A stretch of DNA of 64,000 bases from Paenibacillus psychroresistens (GCF_009728935.1 NZ_CP034235.1:4626001-4690000); one strand, 5' to 3'; positions 18,025 to 25,682 are shown, numbered from the stretch's first letter. Numbers and translations are program-made. Notes: a model not told the origin generated them from the letters alone.

Positions 18025-19382
18025 AACATCACTTCTTTTTGTACAAATGCCGTTTGTAGGCGATCTGATGATTTGGAAACCAGGTAAAGACAATTAAGAT
18101 ACCAGCAAAACGGTATGATAAATTGCACTGTAGATAAAGTATTATCTGAGAAAGAATAGACCAGGAACATTAAGATAAATGCTGCATAATAGGGCTTAAT
18201 AGATTTAGCAAGGACTCGATTAATCCGTATAAATACAAGAATTAAAGAAATAAAAAGCAGCCCACAGCCGATATAACCTGTATCAAAGTAAAAGCGTATA
18301 TACTCGTTGTGCGGAACTACGAATCCTTTATAAAGGCTGCCGTCGTTAGCAATCGTCACAGAACCGAGCCCCCTTCCCGACCATGGGTAATCCTCTACCC
18401 GTTCTAAAAAATAGGTCCAAGCTTCCGTTCTTCCTGATAAATCAATGCCCGATTCGGTTGCACGATCGAAGGATCGCTTCTCCAGATTATCCAGCTGAAC
18501 ATAGACGGTTGCGCTGATGAATAATACGAGTCCCAAGAGCGGGATAATCAGCATCGCCTTGCCTTGAAGAAATTGTTTGATCATATTGTAAATGAAGTAA
18601 CCGACAATGAAGAGCAAGGATAGAATGGGTCCTCTTGTACCCGTTGCGACTAGAATCATAAAATTGATTCCAATCAAGCCATACCAATAGATGGCTTTAC
18701 CAGGTGAGCGCTTCAGCTCGATCAATGGAATTGCTACTCCCAAACAGGCAAGCATCGCTAAATGCGGGGGGATATTGGCGCCCTGAACGCGCACCGCGCC
18801 CGTGAACTCCACATCAAGAAAGGAATATAGATGAACCGCTTGGAGCATAAATCCGACAACAATACTTACCATAGGCAGTAGACAAATCAAGTAAATATGC
18901 CGCTTAGCTACCCCTTCTTTCCATTGAATCATGAGAAAGAAAAAAGGAAGTGATAGACCGATAAAGGCTTTGATCGCAAGAGAACCACTGAATAAAGGCA
19001 GCCAATTTGAAAAGCAAAAAGTGATAAATACCATAACTAGCAATGCTGCAATCGGATAACCGAATTTAAAGCGGATGCCATTGACCAGCATACTTGGGAC
19101 AAGCAATAACAGAATACATAGCTTGTATAAGGAAAGAATCTCAATTCCGAATAGCGTTCCAGTGATTAAATAATTAATCGAAATTGCAGTCGTGAGCAGG
19201 ACACCATAACTGATCCAATCTGGATTCCGAACCGCGATTGCCCCGATAATTAAGCTGCAAACAGCTGCAATACTGAGAATGGGCTGGTAAATTACAGATA
19301 CCCCAACGATTAATGCCGTACAGATATAAAGAAAAATCGATGTGAGCGGATATCGCTTGAGCCTATATTGTAAAAGCGCCAT
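18021..19382 (-). CDS. O-antigen ligase/polymerase family membrane protein (first of two)
   Basis: A 453-aa integral membrane protein with about 12 hydrophobic segments. The outside loop holds SGRTEAWTYFLERVEDYPW followed by SGRGLGSV and VPHNEYIRFYFDTGYIG, the Wzy_C signature. It is the more likely chain polymerase because it sits nearer the priming genes. Sequence similarity to the other family member at 15767-17254 is low outside this loop. Overlaps the downstream GT26 gene by 4 nt. Confidence 0.82.
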   Translation of the reverse strand: MALLQYRLKRYPLTSIFLYICTALIVGVSVIYQPILSIAAVCSLIIGAIAVRNPDWISYGVLLTTAISINYLITGTLFGIEILSLYKLCILLLLVPSMLVNGIRFKFGYPIAALLVMVFITFCFSNWLPLFSGSLAIKAFIGLSLPFFFLMIQWKEGVAKRHIYLICLLPMVSIVVGFMLQAVHLYSFLDVEFTGAVRVQGANIPPHLAMLACLGVAIPLIELKRSPGKAIYWYGLIGINFMILVATGTRGPILSLLFIVGYFIYNMIKQFLQGKAMLIIPLLGLVLFISATVYVQLDNLEKRSFDRATESGIDLSGRTEAWTYFLERVEDYPWSGRGLGSVTIANDGSLYKGFVVPHNEYIRFYFDTGYIGCGLLFISLILVFIRINRVLAKSIKPYYAAFILMFLVYSFSDNTLSTVQFIIPFCWYLNCLYLVSKSSDRLQTAFVQKEVML

Positions 19383-19408
19383 TTAACTCCTCACCCACTA
19401 TAAAACCT

Positions 19409-20326
19409 TTATTTTCGAACATTTAATGTTGTTAGAGAGCCTCGAATGCTCTCCAACCGACATTTGATTAGTAATTTACTGCCTTCACTCCGTGCAAGCA
19501 TGGCATTTAGCAGAATATAAAGCATTTTAGCTGAAAGTGTGCCAACTAGCTTTAGCTTATCCAACCAGCCTTTACTTGCACGGCCATTGGAAATGCCTTG
19601 ATAAAAGTACCTTTGAGTCATCCACTCGCGAGTTAAGCGGTTGGCTGGAATGAAATGCTCTACGCTCATTTGAGGATGATAGAGAATCACATGTCCAGCT
19701 TTGCTCAGATTCTGGAAAACCCAAGATTCCTCCCCGGAAAGTAGGATATTACCTTTGCGTCCTAGGTCTAACGGGAACAATGTATCTTCGAATACGGATT
19801 TCCTTAAAGCCATATTCGCTCCACAGGGGTGAAGCTTTGCTGGGTATTCGCGAATTTGAGCTCCTAGATCAACAATCGTTAGCGGAAGCTCAAATGGCTT
19901 AATCAGCCAATGAGGTCTGCTTGTTTCAAAATGCGGTGCAATTCGTCCTCCCATTGCCATAACTTCAGGCTTTTGACGAAAGGTATGTAAAATGGTTCGG
20001 ATCCACAGCTTAGCTGGAATTGCATCATCATCCAAAAACGCGACTATTGCCGCACTAGCGGCTTGTATCCCTGCATTCCTCGCAGCTGACAAGCCTAAGG
20101 TGCTCTCATATAAAGAATAGACAGCAAGCTTGTCTTCATTTTGGAGTAAATAATGTTCAATCACAGCTTCGGTATGATCATGACTGTGATTATCCACAAT
20201 GATGATTTCGACAAGCTCTATGTCATCTAAATGAAGAAGCGAATCCAGCGTCTTTCGCAATAAATCCGCACGATTATGTGTGCATATAATGATCGATAGT
20301 TGCGGTTCTTTTCCGTCGGACAACAT
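19409..20326 (-). CDS. Glycosyltransferase family 2
   Basis: A 305-aa GT-A transferase with the N-terminal pattern LSIIICTHNRADLLRKTLDS, VEIIIVDNHSHDHTE, and the metal-binding Asp triad in AIVAFLDDDAIP. The open frame reaches 20371, but AAGGAG lies 9 nt before the ATG at 20324-20326, while the earlier ATG sits directly on the ribosome site. The start is 13 bp after the priming transferase stop. A likely early step in repeat-unit assembly; donor unknown. Confidence 0.85.
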   Translation of the reverse strand: MLSDGKEPQLSIIICTHNRADLLRKTLDSLLHLDDIELVEIIIVDNHSHDHTEAVIEHYLLQNEDKLAVYSLYESTLGLSAARNAGIQAASAAIVAFLDDDAIPAKLWIRTILHTFRQKPEVMAMGGRIAPHFETSRPHWLIKPFELPLTIVDLGAQIREYPAKLHPCGANMALRKSVFEDTLFPLDLGRKGNILLSGEESWVFQNLSKAGHVILYHPQMSVEHFIPANRLTREWMTQRYFYQGISNGRASKGWLDKLKLVGTLSAKMLYILLNAMLARSEGSKLLIKCRLESIRGSLTTLNVRK

Positions 20327-20339
20327 TCCATCCATCTCC

Positions 20340-21035
20340 TTAAAAGGCGTCCTTAGATCCCAGTAGAACACGAACTGTTTTTACAAGGATAAGGCAATCA
20401 TTCCAAACCGAACGATTCTGGATATATTTTAAATCCAATTCAACCATTTCTTTGAAACCGATGTTGCTGCGTCCGCTGACCTGCCAAAGCCCTGTGCAAC
20501 CTGGTGTAACGGTCAAGCGAAGCTTGTCATAGGAGGTGTATTCTTCAACCTCACTTTTTAAAGGTGGACGGGGTCCTACCAAGCTCATTTCCCCAATGAA
20601 AACATTCCATAATTGCGGCAGCTCATCCATGCTTGTTTTGCGTAAGATGCGGCCAAGCTTAGTTACTCGAGGATCATTTTTCATCTTAAACATCGCACCG
20701 CTTACTTCATTCTGCGCCAGCAGCTCTTGTTTAAGCTTCTCGGCATTCGCCACCATAGAGCGGAATTTATACATATAGAAAATTTTACCGTCTTTACCCA
20801 CTCTTTGCTGTCTGAAGAAAACTTTCCCTTGAGAGTCCTCCAGTTTAATGCCCAGCCCTATTAACAGAAAGAGAGGAATAAAGAAAATCATTGCAAACAA
20901 TGAAGCTGTGATGTCCATCGACCTTTTGACAATATGAAACGCATTTGATTTCTCGCGGCTCTTCTTAAAATGCGGATAATACACCCTACCGGAAATGACA
21001 TAATCGTATTCTTCTTTTAGATTTTGCAAGCTCAT
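20340..21035 (-). CDS. Undecaprenyl-phosphate sugar-1-phosphate transferase (priming enzyme)
   Basis: Starts the repeat unit by moving a sugar-1-phosphate to undecaprenyl phosphate on the inner membrane face. The 231-aa protein has one hydrophobic re-entrant helix (about 37-62) after KRSMDITAS, then FFRQQRVGKDGKIF, MYKFRSMVANAEK, and PQLWNVFIGEMSLVGPRPP, all hallmarks of the bacterial sugar transferase family. It lacks the extra N-terminal membrane block of WbaP, so it is a short PssY/PglC-like form. The gene is preceded by hairpin element C. With GalU present, the first sugar is probably glucose (inference). Confidence 0.92.
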   Translation of the reverse strand: MSLQNLKEEYDYVISGRVYYPHFKKSREKSNAFHIVKRSMDITASLFAMIFFIPLFLLIGLGIKLEDSQGKVFFRQQRVGKDGKIFYMYKFRSMVANAEKLKQELLAQNEVSGAMFKMKNDPRVTKLGRILRKTSMDELPQLWNVFIGEMSLVGPRPPLKSEVEEYTSYDKLRLTVTPGCTGLWQVSGRSNIGFKEMVELDLKYIQNRSVWNDCLILVKTVRVLLGSKDAF

Positions 21036-21042
21036 ACTGATT

Positions 21043-21089
21043 CCTCCTTAGATTTTTCGCAAGAAAAATTTCTTCGTAAGCGTAATCCG
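21043..21089 (-). repeat. EPS intergenic hairpin element C (before priming transferase)
   Basis: Minus strand: CGGATTACGCTTACGAAG, stem with ATTTTTC / GAAAAAT and GCAA-type loop, then CTAAGGAGG 7 nt before the start of the priming transferase. The longest match to the shared flank is seen here. Confidence 0.65.
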
Positions 21090-21100
21090 ATTTAAAGTTA

Positions 21101-21991
21101 TCATCCAATCAAAGTTTTAATTGGAGTTACACTTAACATTTCGACCATGGCATCCATTAGCGGGTAATGAAGCTCTTCATTCTGTAAGGCAAACTCTAAG
21201 GTAGTTAGAATAAAGCCTAATCGTTCTCCTACGTCATACCGCTTGCCCTTGAAGTTAAATGCGAATACTCCCTCGCTTTCATTCAATTTCTGAATTGCAT
21301 CTGTTAATTGAATTTCGCCGCCTGCCCCTTTCTCGTGAAGCTCCAGGTATTCAAAAATTTTCGGTGAAAATATGTATCTGCCCATGATAGCGAGATTGGA
21401 GGGTGCTAAGCCTTGCGGCGGCTTTTCCACAAATTTAGCTACTTCATACAGTCTGTCCCAATTCAAACCGGGATCTATAATTCCGTAACGATGTGTAACT
21501 TTTTCCAGGACCTCTTGAATGCCAATTACTGATTTCTGAGTACGATTGTACTGTTCAATTAATTGAAGAGTACAAGGTACCTCGCCAGTGACAATATCAT
21601 CACCTAGCAATACGGCAAAAGGTTCATTACCGATAAACCGTCTAGCACACCAAACGGCATGACCAAGACCCAAAGGTTCTTTTTGGCGAATAAAGTGAAG
21701 CTCGACCTTCGAGGATTGCTGAACCTCTCTTAGAATCTCAAGCTTTCCTGCTTCAAGTAATCTAGTTTCGAGCTCAAAGGCACTGTCAAAATGATCCTCA
21801 ATGGCGCGTTTACCTTTACCAGTGACAATAATAATGTCTTTAATCCCCGACTCAATGGCTTCCTCGACGATATATTGTATCGTCGGTTTATTAATAATCG
21901 GCAGCATTTCCTTAGGCATTGCTTTTGTGGCTGGAAGAAATCGTGTACCCATTCCTGCTGCAGGGATAATTGCTTTAGTTACCTTTTTCAT
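21101..21991 (-). CDS. galU: UTP-glucose-1-phosphate uridylyltransferase
   Basis: Makes UDP-glucose, the donor for glucose and, through ugd, glucuronate. The signature [19 protein letters not shown] lies at about residues 12-30; [12 protein letters not shown], the Asp in [10 protein letters not shown] and [12 protein letters not shown] are typical. Length 296 aa is normal. The frame opens at GTG 22006, but GGAGG lies 9 nt before the ATG at 21989-21991, which also overlaps the BY-kinase stop by 4 nt. In Bacillus-type genomes a second copy (gtaB) is often elsewhere; this copy appears dedicated to EPS. Confidence 0.93.
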   Translation of the reverse strand: MKKVTKAIIPAAGMGTRFLPATKAMPKEMLPIINKPTIQYIVEEAIESGIKDIIIVTGKGKRAIEDHFDSAFELETRLLEAGKLEILREVQQSSKVELHFIRQKEPLGLGHAVWCARRFIGNEPFAVLLGDDIVTGEVPCTLQLIEQYNRTQKSVIGIQEVLEKVTHRYGIIDPGLNWDRLYEVAKFVEKPPQGLAPSNLAIMGRYIFSPKIFEYLELHEKGAGGEIQLTDAIQKLNESEGVFAFNFKGKRYDVGERLGFILTTLEFALQNEELHYPLMDAMVEMLSVTPIKTLIG

Positions 21992-22644
21992 TCTTTCCGC
22001 CTCCACTCTGTTTGATTGATTACAACACCAAGCACCTTACCGCCAGCTGATTCTAGTAAAGCACGAGCCTTACTCACTGCATTTCGATTAGATTTTCCGT
22101 ATTTAACAACCAGGGTAGCGCCATCACAATGACTGACTAAAACTTGTGCATCTGTAAAGCTTAATACTGCGGGTGAATCCAATAAAATCATGTCATACTC
22201 AAGCTTCAGGTCCTCCAAAAGCTTAATCATTACTCTAGAGCTCAATAGCTCGGATGGATTGTCTGTAGCTTCTCCTGCAGGCAGCAAGAATAAATTCTGC
22301 ACACCTACAGGAACTATATACTTTTCAAAGTCATTGCCAGATCGCAAATAATTAGTTAGTCCTTTTTGATTAGGCAGCTGAAAAACCTGATTAATCGATG
22401 GACTTCTTAGGTGGCAATCAATCATTAATACTCGATTGCCATCTTGTGCAAGGGAAACCGCCATGTTAGTTAAAACGGTTGTTTTCCCTTCTTGCTTGCC
22501 CGCTGAGCTGACTAAGATGATACTGCCCTTCTCAGCTTGCTTCGGACGGCCATTCTTCAAAAAGGTGCGCAATAAGCGAAAAGATTCTGTAATCGGCGAA
22601 GCTGGGTTCAGCTTGGATATGAGCACATTACTTAACGGTAACAT
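21988..22644 (-). CDS. CpsD/CapB-type tyrosine kinase (BY-kinase) lacking a tyrosine tail
   Basis: Cytoplasmic ATPase/kinase partner of the chain-length protein encoded just upstream. Walker A is in [14 protein letters not shown], Walker A' in [12 protein letters not shown], Walker B in MILLDSPAV. The start is set at ATG 22642-22644 with AGGTGA 7 nt upstream; the longer frame begins at GTG 22656. It overlaps the preceding gene by 17 bp. The C-terminus ends [12 protein letters not shown] without the tyrosine cluster that is autophosphorylated in most CpsD/CapB/EpsB proteins, so regulation may differ. ParA-like ATPases are the wider superfamily. Confidence 0.87.
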   Translation of the reverse strand: MLPLSNVLISKLNPASPITESFRLLRTFLKNGRPKQAEKGSIILVSSAGKQEGKTTVLTNMAVSLAQDGNRVLMIDCHLRSPSINQVFQLPNQKGLTNYLRSGNDFEKYIVPVGVQNLFLLPAGEATDNPSELLSSRVMIKLLEDLKLEYDMILLDSPAVLSFTDAQVLVSHCDGATLVVKYGKSNRNAVSKARALLESAGGKVLGVVINQTEWRRKE

Positions 22645-23383
22645 GTGTCTGATCACCTACTTTGCTCAATTTATTCTTGTTAAACTCAAGATCTTGTTTT
22701 TTGATTGTAGCTATGGATGTAATGACTGGGAGTCCTATGTAATACTCCACTTCCTTCTCTGTGCGCAAGGTTTGATTGATATTCTCTAAGAATAACAAGG
22801 TACCCAGTGCGATCATGAGGGAAACAAAAAAGCTGATTACTACATTCATTTTCACACTCGCATTAATTGCACCTGGATGAAGCGAAGCATCCGCTTGATT
22901 GAGGACTTTCACATTATCCAGTTCCATTAGAGTGGGAATCAACTCATTAAACTGTTCGACTACGGCGTTTACTTCATTTGCCGCTTTGGCGTAGCTTGAA
23001 TCCTCTACGACCAATTTAATTACCTGCGTTTTATCCGTTGAGCTTACCTTGAGCTTTTGCTTCAAATCAGAAGCACTCATTTTAAACTCTGGATGTGCTG
23101 CAACCATCGCATTCATGATGTTGTCTGATTTGAGAATTTCCTTGTACGTTTCGACTAGGTTAAGATTCATTGTCACATCGCTGTAGATCTGACCCTCGTC
23201 CGATTTGGTTATACTGTTGATAACCAACTCACTAGATGCGGTGTACATCGGTGTTACCAATGCTTTGTAGGCGCAGAAAGTGGATATGCAAGAAATTAAG
23301 ACAAACACAATAACGAGCCATAGCTTGTTCCTGATGAATTGCAAATAGTCTATCATGGTTTTATTAAGTATCGGCTTCTCCAT
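22628..23383 (-). CDS. Polysaccharide chain-length determinant (Wzz/YveK type)
   Basis: Membrane co-polymerase that sets chain length and activates the BY-kinase. Two membrane helices (about 24-44 and 185-205) flank an outside region with alpha-helical segments; the C-terminal cytoplasmic tail holds YYIGLPVITSIATIK, the kinase-contact region. I place the start at ATG 23381-23383, right after AGGAGGGG; an upstream ATG at 23404 has no ribosome site. First gene of the EPS transcript. A strong terminator lies 69 bp before the start and implies read-through control. Confidence 0.88.
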   Translation of the reverse strand: MEKPILNKTMIDYLQFIRNKLWLVIVFVLISCISTFCAYKALVTPMYTASSELVINSITKSDEGQIYSDVTMNLNLVETYKEILKSDNIMNAMVAAHPEFKMSASDLKQKLKVSSTDKTQVIKLVVEDSSYAKAANEVNAVVEQFNELIPTLMELDNVKVLNQADASLHPGAINASVKMNVVISFFVSLMIALGTLLFLENINQTLRTEKEVEYYIGLPVITSIATIKKQDLEFNKNKLSKVGDQTHVTVK

Positions 23384-23451
23384 TTCCCCTCCTGTTTTTC
23401 CCATTATTTTGCTTTCATATTTGTTTTCATAACTAATTGTAGACTGCCCCG

Positions 23452-23488
23452 AAAAAAAAAAGTATCAAACCTAGGTTCTAGATTTGAT
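23452..23488 (-). terminator. Strong terminator inside the EPS leader (attenuator)
   Basis: Minus strand: an 11-bp stem (23478-23488 with 23464-23474, one G-U pair, 3-nt loop) followed by AC and nine or more T residues. It lies between the presumed EPS promoter and the first gene, so most transcripts should stop here unless an antitermination signal acts. Confidence 0.75.
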
Positions 23489-23619
23489 TCCCTTTTGACC
23501 TAACTTTTATAGGGCCTTTTACAATGTAAGCGTTTTTTGTACCTTTTGGAGGGGGGTAATAGGATCATTTACAATATTTAACAGGATAAATATGGATATT
23601 TTACCTTTAAATTTTAAAT

Positions 23620-23680
23620 AGTCGGGATAAAAAGTACTTGAATTACGTTTTTTCATAAAAGTCAAGTAAATAAGTCACAT
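23620..23680 (-). promoter_or_regulatory. Weak terminator-like hairpin in the EPS leader
   Basis: Minus strand: TACTTGA pairs with TCAAGTA across about 20 nt that include a TTTT/AAAA inner stem, followed by CTTTTT. The stem is AU-rich and may be a second, weaker attenuator or a pause site. Exact borders are uncertain. Confidence 0.3.
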
Positions 23681-23697
23681 AAAACGAGTTTATTTTC

Positions 23698-23748
23698 CGG
23701 GTATTCTCTAGTCCATTTTAATGCTAAGTTACGAATTACCCGATGGAC
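23698..23748 (-). ncRNA. Interlocked double pairing (pseudoknot or alternative stems)
   Basis: On the minus strand GTCCAT (743-748) can pair with ATGGAC (711-716), and the directly following CGGGTAATTC (733-742) with GAATACCCG (698-706), last three digits given. The two pairings cross, so they either form a pseudoknot or exclude each other as a switch. The short linkers make a fully stacked pseudoknot strained, which favours alternatives. Seen directly; function is inference. Confidence 0.4.
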
Positions 23749-23756
23749 CTATAGCG

Positions 23757-23831
23757 CTATGAACCATAAATACCACTAAATTTTGCTAGCGTGGTAGTAC
23801 TGCCACCCCAACGGATGCTTTCAGAATTCAA
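23757..23831 (-). CDS. Possible 24-aa leader peptide
   Basis: A TTG start 5 nt after AAAGGGG opens a 24-codon frame ending in TAG. It encodes a serine/threonine/glycine-rich peptide containing RWGGSTTTLAKF. The GTGG/CCAC palindrome lies inside it, so translation would change RNA folding. It may equally be chance, since TTG starts are common and the peptide has no recognised family. Confidence 0.2.
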   Translation of the reverse strand: MNSESIRWGGSTTTLAKFSGIYGS

Positions 23832-23978
23832 ACTTTCCCCTTTACATTGGGTTAATAACTATCTCTTTCTTCTATTATAAGTGTTCACTAACCAGCAAAA
23901 TGATGATTAGCTCAAAAGGTGTGATTTAGCTTTTCTAAAACTTAATATTTAAATACTCTAGTTTATTAATAATTCCGC

Positions 23979-24012
23979 AAAAAAAAGAGACGAAAAGTAA
24001 TCTTCTCGTCTC
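23979..24012 (-). terminator. Terminator after the DUF1003 gene
   Basis: Minus strand: GAGACGA pairs with TCGTCTC (with further inner pairing) and is followed by eight T residues, 18 bp after the DUF1003 stop. It separates this gene from the EPS leader. Confidence 0.8.
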
Positions 24013-24029
24013 CAGCTAACTAATGTTAA

Positions 24030-24545
24030 TTAGGGTTGCAGCCTATGTTCAATCTGACTCAACCGGGCATCCATTTTTTCTAGTAACCTTTGAATTTCTA
24101 AGTTCTCTCTTTCGGCTTTATAGTTGATAGCGAAATCCATAATAGCTTCTTGCTTATCCCTCGCTGCTTGCCTATTCTGACTCATTAGAATTACGGGAGC
24201 CTGTAATGCAGCCAAACAGGAGAGAATCAGGTTTAAGAGAATGAATGGTGAATTATCAAAATGCACGGTGAAATTAAGCACGTTCCAAGCCATCCAAATC
24301 AATAAAAAAGAAATAAAAATAATAATAAAAGGCCAGCTGCCGCCAAAGGAAGCAATATTATCTGCGAGTCGTCCTGCCCAGGTGGTACTTTTCTCTTGCT
24401 CATGGTTCAAATGCTCTTCAATGTTCCCTTTGTATTCATTGACCATTTCCGTGACACGCTTAATATGTGCTTCACTTAAATTTTGATCCTCTTTTACATT
24501 TAAATCTTCGACTAAATTTCGCTCATCTAGACTTTCTGAAGACAT
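24030..24545 (-). CDS. DUF1003 membrane protein
   Basis: A 171-aa protein with a charged N-terminal half, two membrane helices (about 73-95 and 103-125) around WPFIIIFISFLLIWMAWN and ILLNLILSCLAALQAPVILM, and a C-terminal coiled coil rich in Glu/Arg. The block MSQNRQAARDKQEA is the conserved DUF1003 signature. Function is unknown in general. The ATG at 24543-24545 has GGAG 8 nt upstream; the longer frame to 24578 has none. A promoter with TTGGAC (24609-24614) and TAAACT (24586-24591), 17 bp apart, fits as its own start site. Confidence 0.85.
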   Translation of the reverse strand: MSSESLDERNLVEDLNVKEDQNLSEAHIKRVTEMVNEYKGNIEEHLNHEQEKSTTWAGRLADNIASFGGSWPFIIIFISFLLIWMAWNVLNFTVHFDNSPFILLNLILSCLAALQAPVILMSQNRQAARDKQEAIMDFAINYKAERENLEIQRLLEKMDARLSQIEHRLQP

Positions 24546-24585
24546 TTTCCACTCTCCTACTCCAACTTTACAATGCATTAGCTCA

Positions 24586-24614
24586 AGTTTACCATGATCT
24601 TAAGCATTGTCCAA
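24586..24614 (-). promoter_or_regulatory. Promoter of the DUF1003 gene
   Basis: Minus strand TTGGAC, 17-bp spacer, TAAACT, about 40 bp before the start codon. Consensus match by eye only. Confidence 0.4.
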
Positions 24615-24631
24615 TTGAATAGCAGACTTAT

Positions 24632-25324
24632 CTAATCCATCATTTTCACTAGCTCTGATTTCTTATTCTCTACCTTCTTCCATTTACCAGCACCAACTAC
24701 CACTATGACTAATGTAGCTATAAGCAACCATTTAATCAAAGAATTCTCTTCAAAGAACGGTTTAAGAAACTTTTCATCCGTAATCATCTTCCCCGCTGTA
24801 AATGCTAGGACACCTGAGCCTAGATAAATGATCCAAGGAAATTTATCAATCCACTTGATGAACAATGTACTTCCCCAAACAACAATCGGTATACTAACAA
24901 TTAAACCGATTACGACCAATAAGAATTCTCCATGTGCTGCACCTGCAACTGCTATAACATTATCCAGCCCCATTACTGCATCTGCAATAATGATAGTGCG
25001 GACAACAGCCCACATACCTTGTTTAGCCGTGACTTTATCGTGATCCTTCTTTTCAGTCAATAGCTTATAAGCTATCCATAATAGCAATAGTCCTCCACCA
25101 AGCAGTAACCCAGGGATTTTCAATAAAACGACTACAACTAATGTCGCCAAGGCACGAATGACAATTGCCCCAACGGTTCCCCAGAGGATAACCTTCTTCT
25201 GATTGCTTTTGTCCAAATTTCTTGCCGCCATACCAATGACAATTGCATTGTCACCTGCTAAAACCAGGTCAATCAGAATAATGCTTAATAATGCGGTAAA
25301 AAATTCGGCTGAAAAAAACTCCAC
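24632..25324 (-). CDS. TerC-family membrane protein (YjbE-like), putative Mn2+ exporter
   Basis: A 230-aa protein with about seven membrane segments. The first holds IDLVLAGDNAIVIGMAARNL and a later one IIADAVMGLDNVIAVAG; these paired Asp-Asn motifs are the metal-site signature of TerC proteins. Several Bacillus TerC proteins have been linked to manganese export, which fits here because a yybP-ykoY manganese riboswitch precedes the gene. Predicted role: efflux, or metal loading of exported proteins, when Mn2+ is high. Start ATG at 25322-25324; GAGGAG lies about 12 nt upstream. Confidence 0.9.
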   Translation of the reverse strand: MEFFSAEFFTALLSIILIDLVLAGDNAIVIGMAARNLDKSNQKKVILWGTVGAIVIRALATLVVVVLLKIPGLLLGGGLLLLWIAYKLLTEKKDHDKVTAKQGMWAVVRTIIIADAVMGLDNVIAVAGAAHGEFLLVVIGLIVSIPIVVWGSTLFIKWIDKFPWIIYLGSGVLAFTAGKMITDEKFLKPFFEENSLIKWLLIATLVIVVVGAGKWKKVENKKSELVKMMD

Positions 25325-25353
25325 GTACGACCACTCCTCTTTGTTTGTTATAG

Positions 25354-25397
25354 TAAAAAATAAAAGCCTTACTATCGGTTACCCGATGAAGGCTTTT
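25354..25397 (-). terminator. Second terminator hairpin in the TerC leader
   Basis: Minus strand: AAAAGCCTT pairs with AAGGCTTTT around an inner ATCGG / CCGAT stem, followed by ATTTTTT. It lies between the riboswitch hairpin and the ribosome site, so the leader has two consecutive terminator-like stems. Confidence 0.7.
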
Positions 25398-25405
25398 TAA
25401 CAAAC

Positions 25406-25540
25406 AAAAAGACCTTCACCACCTAGATGGCAAAGGTCTTGCTTACAGCGTATATTCTACACTGCCAATAAAGCCGGGGTCACAAGGACCCGGATTGACG
25501 ACTTTACTGTATTAGCTACTCCCCTTTGGAGTTACGATTA
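25406..25540 (-). promoter_or_regulatory. yybP-ykoY manganese riboswitch
   Basis: The minus-strand RNA has the diagnostic loop AAAGGGGAGTAGC (25515-25527), the central CCGGGT / CCCGG stem, TGTAGAATATACGCTG, and a 3' hairpin GACCTTTGCC...GGTGAAGGTC ending in TTTTT. This is the yybP-ykoY class, which senses Mn2+. The 3' hairpin (25406-25440) looks like an expression-platform terminator: metal binding would stabilise the aptamer and let transcription continue into the TerC gene. The gap 25325-25717 is otherwise filled by leader and promoters. Confidence 0.92.
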
Positions 25541-25553
25541 TTAAGTTGTCTTC

Positions 25554-25583
25554 ATTATAGGGTGTAAACAAGCCCATAGTCAA
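25554..25583 (-). promoter_or_regulatory. Promoter of the riboswitch-TerC unit
   Basis: Minus strand TTGACT (25578-25583), 18-bp spacer, TATAAT (25554-25559), starting transcription just before the riboswitch. Confidence 0.65.
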
Positions 25584-25682
25584 GTTTATCGGGAAAAGCT
25601 GGCTGCTTATGCCTTAAATTCACCGGCCACATTAAGTATTTCACTAAGCTGATTTGACATTTTGTTATATAATGTAGTTTAA

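Larger units (their letters stand above)
23384..23880 (-). promoter_or_regulatory. Long structured leader of the EPS operon
   Basis: A stretch of about 500 bp with no long gene. A TATAAT box (23874-23879, minus strand) marks the likely promoter; its -35 region is poor. Downstream are, in order: a possible 24-aa leader ORF (23757-23831), a near-palindrome GTGGTAGTACTGCCAC (23791-23806), a 6-bp stem TACCAC / GTGGTA with a 14-nt loop, a perfect palindrome ATAGCGCTAT (23751-23760), and two interlocked pairings at 23698-23748. A strong terminator at 23452-23488 ends the leader. The layout suggests RNA-level control such as antitermination. I could not match it to a known riboswitch consensus. Confidence 0.55.

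Noticed and set aside
23698-23831. EPS leader as a c-di-GMP (GEMM) riboswitch or a T-box
   Set aside because: The required conserved blocks (GGCAAACC and GGGACGCAAAGC for GEMM, AGGGTGG-type specifier region for T-box) are not present in order; GGGGTGG alone is not enough.
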